The position numbers and the translations under genes were made by a program. Positions 1 to 8,361 of a stretch of DNA of 64,000 nt are shown here, one piece after another. The stretch spans positions 710,981 through 774,980 of the forward strand of contig NZ_LELK01000004.1 of assembly GCF_001039475.1 (NCBI RefSeq), given 5' to 3'. Under the pieces are notes generated by a model, which saw only the letters and a program-made list of their open reading frames with translations, had not been told where the DNA came from and did not search any database. Within the stretch, counting starts at the first letter, position 1. Every line of letters starts with the position of its first letter. The DNA is from Guptibacillus hwajinpoensis. Its GTDB lineage: Bacteria > Bacillota > Bacilli > Bacillales > Guptibacillaceae.

Positions 1-2
1 GG

Positions 3-701
3 CAAATCAGTCAGAAAGAATTCTGGGAACTTGTTTCTTTCTTCAAACAACCGACGTTAGTCATAACAGAAGCAGCTCTTCAGCTAGCCAAAAAAATAGG
101 TCGCCTTCAATGGAAAAGATGGGGGATCTATTATTTTAATGCATCGGATATATCGTCTCAGAGTGAGGCTCACTCATTTTTAGTTGATACGCTTCAACCA
201 GATCACTTTATTGCTGGAATGGGGAGTATGGTTCCTTTTGAAGCAATAGAAGAGAGTCGCCTTCCCAAATATGAAGGCTCTACTGAAACTACGAAACGAA
301 TCGTAGGTTTTATTGGAGACTTAGCGAAGGATCATTTAAATTACAATCTTCTAAAGCAATTGCTAGTGGCAAATGCAGATCTAACCATTGAATTAATCGG
401 CTACAATGTTCCAGAAACCAAGCCTATTCGCTCAAACAGATTGAAAATTCGAGAGTACACGCATTGTGATGAAGTGACGAAACGGATCCAAAGGTGGACT
501 GGTGGAATCGTACCACTTTCTCATCAAGCTCAAAACGCGGCTATTCGAATGATGCATGCGATTGGTTTACCGATTTATGATATCAAGGATTGGAGCGATC
601 CCATCCAAGAGAACGATTTCTTACGTTCTACAAATGTGGAAACAATGAGTGATGGTATAGAGCAGTGTCTCCATTCAGGTGAAAGGGGAGGCAGTCTATG
701 A
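3..701 (+). CDS. Glycosyltransferase-like protein, 5' end cut by window edge
   Basis: The reading frame is open from the first full codon at base 3 to a TGA at 699-701, giving 232 residues with no start in view, so the N-terminus lies outside the window. Internal ATG codons near 219 have no good ribosome binding site and are not the start. The visible part looks like the C-terminal half of a two-domain glycosyltransferase: a VGFIGDLAKDHLNYNLL-type segment resembles the start of the nucleotide-sugar domain, followed by a GIVPLSHQ..NAAIRMMHA segment. It overlaps the next glycosyltransferase by 4 bp (ATGA), so the two are translationally coupled. A role in cell-surface polysaccharide or teichuronic-acid-type synthesis is inferred from context; donor and acceptor sugars are unknown. 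Confidence 0.6.
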   Translation, partial: QISQKEFWELVSFFKQPTLVITEAALQLAKKIGRLQWKRWGIYYFNASDISSQSEAHSFLVDTLQPDHFIAGMGSMVPFEAIEESRLPKYEGSTETTKRIVGFIGDLAKDHLNYNLLKQLLVANADLTIELIGYNVPETKPIRSNRLKIREYTHCDEVTKRIQRWTGGIVPLSHQAQNAAIRMMHAIGLPIYDIKDWSDPIQENDFLRSTNVETMSDGIEQCLHSGERGGSL

Positions 702-1762
702 AAATACTTTATATCTACCGCTATTTACTGCTTGGCGGTGTTACTACGCAACTCGCAAACAGACTTGGTTATTTACGAAATGTTAGCGATCCCCATTTTG
801 TCTTTTTATCAGACCATGGGGGAAGAACAGCATTTGGAGATTATGAGAAATTGAAGGTTCTATCAGAGCCTGCTCCTATATACGAGTATATTACCAAGCT
901 GCAATTTGATTTAATTATTGCGATTGATACGAAAGAAATAACAGACTACTTAATCGAACAAAAATGTCAAACGCCAATCATCCAGGAAGTTCATGGTATA
1001 TCATATAAGCTTAACTACTTAGTCGAAGAGGATTCGAACGCTTTTCAGGGCTATATTGTACCTTCATCATTTAGCAAAGAACGAATCATAGAAGATTACC
1101 ATGCACCAGAGGAAAAGACCTTTGTGATTCCGAACTGTTTGGATACGACCCTCTTTACTCCAAGAAAGACAGAATTGATCACCAATAAGAAGATCATTTG
1201 TTGGGTAGGAAAGTTAAACGATCACAAAAATTGGGTTGGATTTCTCGATCTAGCTGAAAAACTTGCGCAATATCGAGATGACTGTGTTTTCTGGATTGTG
1301 GGTGGTGAGACGGCTTCACTGAAAGCAACAAAGCATTTCCTTGATGAAGTAAATAAGCGTACGGTGAGTATTAACTGGATTGATCGAATGGAGTATAGTG
1401 AAATGCCTGAACTCTATTCTATGGTCGCCGAAAGTGGAGGCTGTACCGTTAGTACTTCTAAAGGAGAATCCTTTGGGATGAGCTTAATTGAAGCAATGGC
1501 TTGTGGATGCCCTGCAGTAGCGCCTACAGTTGGAGCCATTCCTGAGATTTACACTGAAACGCTTGAACGGCTAACTTATGAACTCCACGATATTGATTCT
1601 TGTGCAACGATTGTGAATCATCTTCTAGATGACGCTAATGAAAGATCTGTACAAATAAGTAATGGTTTGACCAAAGTGCGGTCGCATTATTCAATTGAAC
1701 ATGTGGTTTCCCGCTATTATGACTTACTTCATAAGCTAACCAAAACGCAAGAAATCTGGTGA
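698..1762 (+). CDS. Family 4-type glycosyltransferase
   Basis: This 354-residue cytoplasmic GT-B protein probably transfers a sugar from a nucleotide-sugar donor to a cell-surface glycan precursor. The N-terminus (MKILYIYRYLLLGGVTTQLA) is the usual GT4 first strand and glycine-rich loop. The C-terminal third carries the donor-site signature SKGESFGMSLIEAMACGCP with the conserved E-x7-E spacing typical of retaining GT4 enzymes. The start is ATG 698, preceded by GGGGAGG with good spacing and overlapping the upstream stop. A hairpin terminator begins at its stop codon. The specific sugar cannot be read from sequence. Confidence 0.85.
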   Translation: MKILYIYRYLLLGGVTTQLANRLGYLRNVSDPHFVFLSDHGGRTAFGDYEKLKVLSEPAPIYEYITKLQFDLIIAIDTKEITDYLIEQKCQTPIIQEVHGISYKLNYLVEEDSNAFQGYIVPSSFSKERIIEDYHAPEEKTFVIPNCLDTTLFTPRKTELITNKKIICWVGKLNDHKNWVGFLDLAEKLAQYRDDCVFWIVGGETASLKATKHFLDEVNKRTVSINWIDRMEYSEMPELYSMVAESGGCTVSTSKGESFGMSLIEAMACGCPAVAPTVGAIPEIYTETLERLTYELHDIDSCATIVNHLLDDANERSVQISNGLTKVRSHYSIEHVVSRYYDLLHKLTKTQEIW

Positions 1763-1785
1763 CCTCACCAGGTTTCTTCTTTTGG
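1751..1785 (+). terminator. Terminator overlapping the stop of the GT gene
   Basis: GAAATCTGGTGA pairs with TCACCAGGTTTC (12 bp, one G-T pair, two-base nominal loop), followed by the T-rich run TTCTTTT. The stop codon of the upstream gene lies inside the stem. It ends the first glycosyltransferase unit before the repeat array. Confidence 0.7.
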
Positions 1786-2262
1786 AGTGGAAATTACGAT
1801 CTCATTTATATCAACAACGTCTATGAAAAGAGTCTCTCTAAAAGGTTTTAGTTTTGAGATTGGTTTTAATTAAAGAGCAATACTTCTCTAATTGGAGCGG
1901 AAGGATGCTCGACTCCTGCGGGACTAGCGGGACAGGTGAGACCCCACAGGCACGCCCAAGCGTGCTGAGGAGGCTCACCGCCCGCCCCGCGGAAAGCAAG
2001 CATCCTGGAGCGGAAATTACGATCTCATTTATATCAACAACGTCTATGAAAAGAGTCTCTCTTAAAGGTTTTAGTTTTGAGATTGGTTTTAATTAAAGAG
2101 CAATACTTCTCTAATTGGAGCGGAAGGATGCTCTACTCCTGCGGGACTAGCGGGACAGGTGAGACCCCACAGGCACGCCCAAGCGTGCTGAGGAGGCTCA
2201 CCGCCCGCCCCGCGGAAAGCGAGCATTCTGGAGCGGAAATTACGCTCTCATTTAAAGAAACA
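1784..2262 (+). repeat. Tandem array of two GC-rich MITE-like units, period 223 bp
   Basis: Two head-to-tail units (about 1791-2013 and 2014-2236) differ at only four positions out of 223, so the duplication is recent. A partial right end of a third copy precedes them (1784-1835) and another follows (2230-2262). Each unit holds the GC-rich palindromic core (cores about 1894-2013 and 2117-2236) that begins GGAGCGGAAGGATGCTC and ends GAGCATCCTGGAGCGGAAAT, plus AT-rich arms containing GAAAAGAG. The open frames crossing the array are low-complexity by-products of the palindromes, not genes. The 634-bp gap between the flanking genes holds only this array, a small inverted repeat at 2273-2296 and a promoter. 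Confidence 0.9.
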
Positions 2263-2272
2263 AATGTTAAGG

Positions 2273-2296
2273 AGCTGTAAATTTTCCTTTACAGCT
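2273..2296 (+). repeat. Small inverted repeat
   Basis: AGCTGTAAA and TTTACAGCT pair perfectly around a six-base loop (TTTTCC). No T-run follows on the plus strand, so it is a poor intrinsic terminator. It marks the end of the repeat array. Confidence 0.6.
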
Positions 2297-2317
2297 TCAA
2301 CGGTTTCAGTAATCAAC

Positions 2318-2346
2318 TTTTCATTCGAATCTTAACGAAGTATAAT
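2318..2346 (+). promoter_or_regulatory. Candidate SigA promoter for the second GT pair
   Basis: A perfect TATAAT at 2341-2346 lies 17 bp after a weak -35 (TTTTCA, 2318-2323), about 50 bp before the ATG at 2397. It would start the unit containing the two glycosyltransferases and the LCP gene. Confidence 0.5.
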
Positions 2347-2396
2347 GGAAGAAGTGTTTAAATGTCGTATTCTTGTTAAGAGGGAAAGGATTTATT

Positions 2397-3623
2397 ATGA
2401 AGATTCTGTATATATCTCAACATTTCCCCCCGGAGATAGGTGCAGCGCAAGCGCGTGCCTATGATATGTCAATGAATTTAGTAGAAGAAGGCTGTGATGT
2501 AACGGTTGTTACTGCTTTTCCTAATCATATTTCTTCTAAAAAGTTCATCAAATCCAGCAAACATCTTGGTTTGAAGGTTATTCGTTCTTTCGTCGTACAA
2601 GATACGAAGAAAAGTACGCTACGTAGAATGTTGAATTATTTATCGTTTATGGTGACGTCGATTCTTTCAGGTTTATTTGTAAGCAAACCTGATGTTGTAT
2701 TTGCTACAACACCTCAGCTGTTTGCTGGTCTATCTGGTTATGTACTAAGCAAACTGAAGCGTGCGAAATTTGTCATCGAAGTGAGAGATCTATGGGTCGA
2801 CTTTGCCGAGGTTTTAAACCAAATCAATAATAAAAAGCTATTAACACTTGCGCGTAAGCTTGAGTGGTTTCTGTTTAACCAGGCAGATCATATTATCGTT
2901 GTGACGCATGGATACAAGCGCTACCTTGTTGAAAAAGGGATATCGGAAGACAAAATTGATGTAATTACAAATGGTGTTAATCCTAACGAAACGGGTGAAC
3001 TGTTGCCTGAAGATGGAAGAACAATTCGAAATGAATATGGACTTGAAGATCAATTCATTATTCTTTATGCAGGCAACATGGGAATTGCGCAGGGGCTTAA
3101 TACAGTTCTCGAAGCGGCAGAGCGCCTTAAACAAGATCATTCTATAACGTTTGTTCTTATTGGAGAAGGTGCTGAGAAGGATCGACTGAAGACCTACAAA
3201 GAAGAAAAAGGTCTTCATAATGTATTAATCCTAGATAGCCGAGCAAAGCAGGAGCTAAATGGGTTTTATGCAGCAGCAGATCTTTGTTTAGTGATCTTGA
3301 AAAATCATCCGCTTTTCGAAATCACCATTCCATCTAAATTATTTGATTGCCTAGCAATGAATAAGCCTGTTTTACTAGGAATTGGTGGAGAATCAAAGGA
3401 TATTGTGAAAAGCTTGAATGCAGGATTATTTTTTGAACCTGAAAATGCCGAGTCACTTGCCAATGTCGTTGTCGAAGCGGCGTCCAATCCAGAAATCATG
3501 GAGCTCCTAGAAAAGGACGTTAGGAGCAAAATGCTCTTAAGGTATAACCGTCAGGAGCTATCGAAGAATTTAGCTCAATTACTGCAATCCACTCTCTATA
3601 GTGTAAAAGGTTGGTCTCAATGA
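2397..3623 (+). CDS. Family 4 glycosyltransferase (WbuB-like)
   Basis: This is a 408-residue GT-B glycosyltransferase of the GT4 type. The N-terminus (MKILYISQHFPPEIGAAQAR) has the FPPE-x-GAAQAR loop typical of WbuB-like enzymes that act on lipid-linked aminosugar chains. The middle has YAGNMGIAQGL (start of the donor domain) and the C-terminus has EITIPSKLFDCLAMNKPVL, where the family's E-x7-E acid is replaced by a PSKLFDCL variant. The start ATG 2397 sits behind AAAGGA; an upstream in-frame TTG at 2373 overlaps that site. It overlaps the next gene by 4 bp. It likely builds a surface glycan; the substrate is unknown. Confidence 0.85.
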   Translation: MKILYISQHFPPEIGAAQARAYDMSMNLVEEGCDVTVVTAFPNHISSKKFIKSSKHLGLKVIRSFVVQDTKKSTLRRMLNYLSFMVTSILSGLFVSKPDVVFATTPQLFAGLSGYVLSKLKRAKFVIEVRDLWVDFAEVLNQINNKKLLTLARKLEWFLFNQADHIIVVTHGYKRYLVEKGISEDKIDVITNGVNPNETGELLPEDGRTIRNEYGLEDQFIILYAGNMGIAQGLNTVLEAAERLKQDHSITFVLIGEGAEKDRLKTYKEEKGLHNVLILDSRAKQELNGFYAAADLCLVILKNHPLFEITIPSKLFDCLAMNKPVLLGIGGESKDIVKSLNAGLFFEPENAESLANVVVEAASNPEIMELLEKDVRSKMLLRYNRQELSKNLAQLLQSTLYSVKGWSQ

Positions 3624-4738
3624 AAAAAGCGTGTGTCATCACTTCCATCCATTCACCTTATGATGGACGTATTTATCACAAACAGTGTAAAAGTTTAAAA
3701 AGAGCCGGTTACGATGTTGTTCTCATTGCTCCTGAACCAGAAGTTCAGGAGTCTGAAGACATTCCTCTTATCACTTTTAAGCGTCCTTCAAGTATTAAGG
3801 AACGAATACTATCTACTTTCCATCTATATAAATTAGCAAAAAATACAAATGCGGACATCTACCATTTTCATGATCCAGAACTTATGATTGTAGGCGTAAT
3901 GATTGAAATGGTGCTAAAGAAGCCCGTTATTTATGATGTTCATGAACATTATCCAAATACAATAATGGGAAGAGAGTATATTCCTTCCGTCATTAAAGTA
4001 CCGATGAAATTTGCTTATATTGCAGTAGAAAAAATCGCGCTTATGAAAATAAGCGGTGTGATCTATACAACGGAGGAAATTGGTCGCCGTTATTCATCTT
4101 ATAAGGGATGCAAAATTGAAAATTATCCTCTTAAACAAATGTTTCCAGAAGGAAAAAGAGAGAAAGATCCGCATCAACTTATCTATTTAGGTGGGATTAC
4201 AAAAATTAGAGGCGTCCTTGAGCTTGTGGATGGTTTTAGTCAAGCAGTTGGTAATGCTCCTCAAGCAAAGCTTCTTTTTCTAGGAAGTTTTGAATCTGAT
4301 GCATTTAAAGAAGAAGTATTTAACCTGATTAAGGAAAAGGGGATTGAAGAGAATGTATCCTTTATAAGCAGGGTACCCTACGAACAAATATCCTCCTATG
4401 TTAATCGCTCATCGATTGGTATTCTTCCATATTTGCCATATCCTAACCATCTTGTAGCGCTACCTAACAAGTTATTTGAATACATGGCAGCAAGCAATGC
4501 CATTATTGCTTCAGACTTTCCTCATTATAGGAAGGTGATGGAAGATAGTCAGGGTGGACTTGTGATTAATCCTGAAGATTCTAGAGACATTGCCGAAAAA
4601 ATTACACAACTATTAAATCAACCTAACGAAACGGCACAACTGGGCGATAACGCTAGAAAAGCCTTTGAAAATAAGTATAATTGGTCATGCGAAGAAAAAA
4701 AACTCCTTGAATTTTACCACACTTTGTTACGAAGGTAA
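3620..4738 (+). CDS. Family 4 glycosyltransferase
   Basis: This 372-residue GT4-type protein starts at the ATG that overlaps the previous stop (ATGA). N-terminal MKKACVITSIHSPYDGRIYH carries the HSPYDGRI-x-H motif common in one GT4 subgroup. VIYDVHEHYPNT follows, then YLGGITKIRGVLELVDGF at the start of the donor domain, and ALPNKLFEYMAASNAIIASDFPHYRKV near the C-terminus, which contains the PNKLFEYMA variant of the donor-binding signature. Coupling with the previous glycosyltransferase suggests successive steps on one glycan. Substrate not determinable. Confidence 0.83.
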   Translation: MKKACVITSIHSPYDGRIYHKQCKSLKRAGYDVVLIAPEPEVQESEDIPLITFKRPSSIKERILSTFHLYKLAKNTNADIYHFHDPELMIVGVMIEMVLKKPVIYDVHEHYPNTIMGREYIPSVIKVPMKFAYIAVEKIALMKISGVIYTTEEIGRRYSSYKGCKIENYPLKQMFPEGKREKDPHQLIYLGGITKIRGVLELVDGFSQAVGNAPQAKLLFLGSFESDAFKEEVFNLIKEKGIEENVSFISRVPYEQISSYVNRSSIGILPYLPYPNHLVALPNKLFEYMAASNAIIASDFPHYRKVMEDSQGGLVINPEDSRDIAEKITQLLNQPNETAQLGDNARKAFENKYNWSCEEKKLLEFYHTLLRR

Positions 4739-4779
4739 CGGTAAAGAATGAGAAGTTTGGAAAAAGCGGGGAATGAATA

Positions 4780-5745
4780 ATGAAAAAGAAGCAATCAAGG
4801 ATGAGAAGAAGGCGAAAAAAGAGTTTTTTTCGCAGAACTTTAACTTTTGTACTTCTCGTTGTTTTGATCCTTATCGGGTATGGCGCATATCTTGCTTATA
4901 ATGCCTATGATGCCGCATCAGGCTCCTATCAGGGGCTCTCACGAGGCGATAAATCAGCTTTACGAGAAGCAGAGGTCGCGGTTACGAAGGATCCTATATC
5001 AATTCTTATTATGGGTATTGAAGACTATTCAACAGGTGGAGAGAATGGACGTACTGATACGTTGATGGTCGCAACGATTGATCCAGATACGAAAAAAGTA
5101 AAATTACTAAGTATCCCTCGTGACTCTAGAGTACAAATTGTAGGCAAGGGAATCGAAGATAAGATCACCCATGCTCATGCATATGGTGGAACCGAAATGA
5201 CCATTAATACAGTCGAGAACTTTCTAAATATACCAATCGATTATTATGTAAAAGTAAACTTCGAAGGTTTTAAAGATGTAATTGATGAGATCGGCGGCAT
5301 TACTGTTGACGTTCCATTTGACTTCATTGCTCACACAGATGTTCCGGGTGGTAGGGCAGAGTTTACGGAAGGTCCAATGAACCTTGATGGAACGGAAGCT
5401 CTTGCTTATGCGAGAATGCGGAAAAGTGATCCACGAGGCGATTTTGGAAGAAGCGATCGACAGAAACAAGTGATTAAAGCTGCTATGGATGAAGTCTCTT
5501 CAGCTTCAGGTTTAATGAAGCTAGATGATATTGCGCAACATATCGGCAACAACATTGAAACGAATCTTAAACCAACTGAATTGTTTGCTTTGCAAAAAGC
5601 ATACTCAGGTGTTAGCTCATCTAGCATTGAAAGCATGACGTTCGATGGAACGGACCAACGAATAGACGGCGTCTATTACTTTATCCCAACAGATGAGAGT
5701 GTTGCTTCATTAAGTCAGGAGCTAAACGCTATTTTGACCCAATGA
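4780..5745 (+). CDS. LytR-CpsA-Psr (LCP) family wall glycopolymer ligase
   Basis: LCP proteins move undecaprenyl-pyrophosphate-linked glycopolymers such as wall teichoic or teichuronic acid onto peptidoglycan outside the membrane. The 321-residue product has a basic N-terminus (KKKQSRMRRRRKK), one membrane helix at about residues 15-37, then an extracellular LCP domain. Family motifs are visible: GRTDTLMVATID, LLSIPRDSRV (catalytic Arg-Asp region), and the GDFGRSDRQKQVI block. It follows glycosyltransferase genes and faces tagO across a shared terminator, as expected for a TagU/TagV relative. I recall an LCP gene (yvhJ/tagV) beside tagO in B. subtilis, so orthology to TagV is likely but not proven. 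Confidence 0.9.
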   Translation: MKKKQSRMRRRRKKSFFRRTLTFVLLVVLILIGYGAYLAYNAYDAASGSYQGLSRGDKSALREAEVAVTKDPISILIMGIEDYSTGGENGRTDTLMVATIDPDTKKVKLLSIPRDSRVQIVGKGIEDKITHAHAYGGTEMTINTVENFLNIPIDYYVKVNFEGFKDVIDEIGGITVDVPFDFIAHTDVPGGRAEFTEGPMNLDGTEALAYARMRKSDPRGDFGRSDRQKQVIKAAMDEVSSASGLMKLDDIAQHIGNNIETNLKPTELFALQKAYSGVSSSSIESMTFDGTDQRIDGVYYFIPTDESVASLSQELNAILTQ

Positions 5746-5776
5746 GGTCTTACGTTAGCTCAATAGACAAAAGAAA

Positions 5777-5922
5777 GGCTCTTTTCTAATAAAAGAATTT
5801 AAAATAAAAAACCACACGTTGCTAATTGGAGCGGAAGGTGCTCAACGCCCGCCCCGCGGAAAGCGAGTACCTGAAGCGGAAATCCCCCCACTCTTATAGC
5901 AGCAATGTATACGAAAAGAGCC
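5777..5922 (+). repeat. MITE-like element, internally deleted copy
   Basis: The left end GGCTCTTTTCTAATAAAAG (5777 on) and right end ACGAAAAGAGCC (to 5922) are imperfect terminal inverted repeats. Between them the GC-rich core (5828-5879) keeps both outer borders but has lost its middle. The flanks AAAGAAA (5770-5776 and 5923-5929) are identical and may be remnants of a target duplication, although the sequence is low in complexity. Confidence 0.8.
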
Positions 5923-5930
5923 AAAGAAAA

Positions 5931-5960
5931 AAGCATCTGCACATGTGCGGATGCTTTTTT
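5931..5960. terminator. Bidirectional terminator between LCP gene and tagO
   Basis: AAGCATC-T-GCAC pairs with GTGC-G-GATGCTT around a two-base centre, with T6 on the plus side and an A-run on the other. It separates two convergent genes; the tagO stop codon (5959-5961) touches it. Confidence 0.8.
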
Positions 5961-7038
5961 AACGTTTCATCGTGCTTGTAAAGATCAGAATTTTCTTCAG
6001 AGTATTGATCAGTGGTTTACGCTGATTTCCCATAGCACCAATTAGCTCAGCAGTAAATTGAATCACGACTAGGAGTAACACCAGCAAGAACAGAGATCCC
6101 CAAAGGGTAGATGCTGAGAAAAGAATGGCTGATACGCCAAAGAAGAAGCTGAGTAGATAAATGATGATAACGGTAGACTGATGAGAAAATCCAATGGCTA
6201 ATAAACAATGGTGAATGTGAAACTTATCAGGCGTTGATATTTTTTGCTTCTTCATAATTCTTCTTATAATAGCAAAGAATGTATCAAATATTGGAACAGC
6301 GAGAATAATGACAGGTATAATAAGACTGAAGACTGTAACGCTTTTAAATAAACCTAACATCGAAATGACCGATATAGAGAAACCGAGGAAAAGCGCTCCC
6401 GTATCTCCCATGAAAATACTGGCTGGATGAAAATTAAAGATCAAGAATCCGAGCGTACTACCTATAAGGATCACGGCAAGGGCTATAACAACTAACTGTT
6501 GATCGAGAACAGCCATAGTTAAAATGGATCCTATAGCAATTGTAGAAACGCCTGCTGCTAAACCGTCTAATCCATCAATTAAATTAATGGAGTTCGTGAC
6601 TCCTACGATCCAAAGAACAGTAATGATGAAACTCATAAAGCCAAATTCTATTCGACCTACAAATGGAAGTGAAACAAATTCAACCTGCAGTCCTGAGGTT
6701 GCAACGATAACAGCTGCAATAATTTGACCAATTAGCTTTACTTTAGGTGAAATAACGAATTTATCATCAAAAACACCGAGGAAAATAATAAGTGTTCCAG
6801 CAATAACAACCTCGGTCATATACGGTGAATAAGGCATGAGGTAAAGAAAACCAGCAGCAGTACCAGCGAAAATAGCGAGTCCGCCAGCTGAAGGCATAAC
6901 GCCTTTATGGACTTTACGTTGATTTGCGTTGTCAGCAATTTTAAATTTAAGCGATAAACGTTTAACAATAGGTGTCGCAATAATTGCAACGGCTATTGAG
7001 ATCAAAAACGCTATTATATATTCCGTTAACGAATACAA
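5959..7038 (-). CDS. tagO: Undecaprenyl-phosphate N-acetylglucosaminyl 1-phosphate transferase
   Basis: TagO transfers GlcNAc-1-phosphate from UDP-GlcNAc to undecaprenyl phosphate, the first step of wall teichoic acid linkage-unit synthesis, in the membrane. The 359-residue protein is almost wholly hydrophobic with about ten or eleven helices. It has the MraY/WecA family motifs FDDKF (Mg-binding Asp pair), TNSINLIDGLDGLAAG, MGDTGALFLGF and the KFHIHH loop that marks the GlcNAc/WecA branch. The start is TTG 7038 behind AGGGGGA. Neighbours match B. subtilis, where tagO lies beside yvyE, LCP and tuaH-type genes. Confidence 0.92.
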   Translation of the reverse strand: MYSLTEYIIAFLISIAVAIIATPIVKRLSLKFKIADNANQRKVHKGVMPSAGGLAIFAGTAAGFLYLMPYSPYMTEVVIAGTLIIFLGVFDDKFVISPKVKLIGQIIAAVIVATSGLQVEFVSLPFVGRIEFGFMSFIITVLWIVGVTNSINLIDGLDGLAAGVSTIAIGSILTMAVLDQQLVVIALAVILIGSTLGFLIFNFHPASIFMGDTGALFLGFSISVISMLGLFKSVTVFSLIIPVIILAVPIFDTFFAIIRRIMKKQKISTPDKFHIHHCLLAIGFSHQSTVIIIYLLSFFFGVSAILFSASTLWGSLFLLVLLLVVIQFTAELIGAMGNQRKPLINTLKKILIFTSTMKR

Positions 7039-7082
7039 TGAAATCCCCCTCTAATTGAGGAATAGTAACTCATTCCTTCCAT

Positions 7083-7110
7083 ATCATATCAAAATAAGTA
7101 GTTATTGCAA
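7083..7110 (-). promoter_or_regulatory. SigA promoter for tagO
   Basis: On the minus strand TTGCAA (7110-7105), a 16-bp spacer and TATGAT (7088-7083) with an extended -10 (TGA before it) lie about 45 bp upstream of the tagO start. Confidence 0.65.
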
Positions 7111-7241
7111 GATGTTTCTTGTGGTCCCTTTTTCTCGAAATTCGTCAATTAACTACAGTTTCCCCTGATGAGGGCCTTTCATGTTGAAATGGAGCGATTC
7201 ATATAATTACCAGTACCCTTTTCTGCTAAGGAGTAACCATT

Positions 7242-7874
7242 TTAGACATCATACTCATTATATAATTGTCCATCCTCAGTGATTGAAGCTTGACCACTAG
7301 TAAGGTTCGTTATCCACTCTTTAAATGTATCTTCAGAACCGCTTTCCACAAATGTAATAACTTGAACTTGCTCTAAATAATGAATGTCGTTCAATAAATA
7401 ATTCGATGATCGAATTTCATTTTCGACTTTACCTAATAAAGTATAATCAATTTTGATAGATATCCTTGTCATGAGTTTGCGCTCGACAATACCTGTTTCA
7501 TTAAGGCCTTCAGAAACAGCCTGTCCATAAGCCCGGATTAATCCCCCTGCCCCAAGTTTGATTCCTCCGAAATAACGGGTAACGACAACAGTAGTATCTT
7601 TTAGATGACGCTTTTTCAATACTTCAAGCATAGGTACGCCCGCTGTACCTGAAGGTTCGCCATCATCGTTTGCTTTTTGTATAAGGTCGTGCTCACCAAT
7701 TAAATATGCAGAGCAATTGTGGTTCGCACTGTGATGTGTTTTCTTAATATACTGTATAAAGTCCTGGGCTTCTTCTTCTGTTGTTGTTCTTTTCACATGA
7801 GTAATAAACCGTGATTTCTGTATCACAAGTTCATTTTGTCCATCACCTTTGACGGTATAATATGAAGTGAGCAT
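7242..7874 (-). CDS. yvyE: YigZ/IMPACT family protein
   Basis: This 210-residue protein has the usual family length and an N-terminal UPF0029 (IMPACT) domain followed by a C-terminal DUF1949 ferredoxin-like domain. Characteristic segments are KKTHHSANHNCSAYLIG, DDGEPSGTAGVPMLEVL and TRYFGGIKLGAGGLIRAYG. The exact biochemical function in bacteria is not established; relatives of eukaryotic IMPACT are linked to translation control. The start ATG 7874 follows TGGAGGA. Its position next to degS is conserved in Bacillus. The roughly 200-bp gap to tagO holds the tagO promoter and no clear terminator. Confidence 0.9.
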   Translation of the reverse strand: MLTSYYTVKGDGQNELVIQKSRFITHVKRTTTEEEAQDFIQYIKKTHHSANHNCSAYLIGEHDLIQKANDDGEPSGTAGVPMLEVLKKRHLKDTTVVVTRYFGGIKLGAGGLIRAYGQAVSEGLNETGIVERKLMTRISIKIDYTLLGKVENEIRSSNYLLNDIHYLEQVQVITFVESGSEDTFKEWITNLTSGQASITEDGQLYNEYDV

Positions 7875-7979
7875 GTTGATTCCTCCAGATAATCCTTGAA
7901 CATTACTAGGAATGAAAGGGATTTGTTTGTTATCATCGAATACTACATAATTAAAGGTTTTCTATAATGGATAAGAATA

Positions 7980-8188
7980 GGCTATTTTCGTAGACATTGT
8001 TACTATAATAGTGGGAGAATTTCAGCTCCAGGATGCTCGCTTTCCGCGGGGCGGGACACTTGAGCCTCTGTGGGGTCTCACCTGTCCCGCTGGTCCCGCA
8101 GGAGTCGAGCAGCCTTCCGCTACAATTAGCAAAGTGTGGTTTTTTATTCAATAATTGATTCAAAAGCAACAATCTATTAATAAAAGCC
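7980..8188 (-). repeat. Full-length MITE-like element with both terminal repeats
   Basis: This is a clear single copy of the GC-rich repeat family in inverse orientation. The ends are GGCTATTTTCGTAGACATTG on the left and, on the opposite strand, GGCTTTTATTAATAGATTGT on the right, imperfect inverted repeats of about 25 bp. The GC-rich core is at about 8021-8124. The 8 bp before it (TAAGAATA, 7972-7979) and after it (TAAGAAAA, 8189-8196) match at 7 of 8 positions, as expected for a degraded target duplication. The 487-bp gap between yvyE and degS is filled by this element and the degS leader. Confidence 0.85.
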
Positions 8189-8269
8189 TAAGAAAAGTCC
8201 GACGTGTGTCTTTCTTATTATAAGTGCCTTAAATAAATCCATCAAATATATATCCTCAAGTCATAAACA

Positions 8270-8336
8270 GACGGCCACATACGAATTTTGTAAAAGAAGT
8301 ACTTTTGGACTATCTTTTCTTTTCCCAATGGCCGTC
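8270..8336 (+). repeat. Inverted repeat in the degS leader
   Basis: GACGGCCA (8270-8277) and TGGCCGTC (8329-8336) are perfect complements separated by about 50 bases that include a smaller stem (AAAAG/CTTTT). The right arm ends 12 bases before the GGAGGA ribosome binding site of degS, so the folded leader could affect initiation. This is inference only. Confidence 0.5.
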
Positions 8337-8361
8337 CCTTGAAGGAATGGAGGAGTTTAGC

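Noticed and set aside
1854-2280. Open reading frames of 67-80 codons across the repeat array
   Set aside because: They follow the palindromic repeat, differ only where the units differ, have no ribosome binding sites and read through known repeat sequence. Similar frames in the other copies (for example 7951-8172, 28281-28478, 34772-35026, 62910-63095) are rejected for the same reason.
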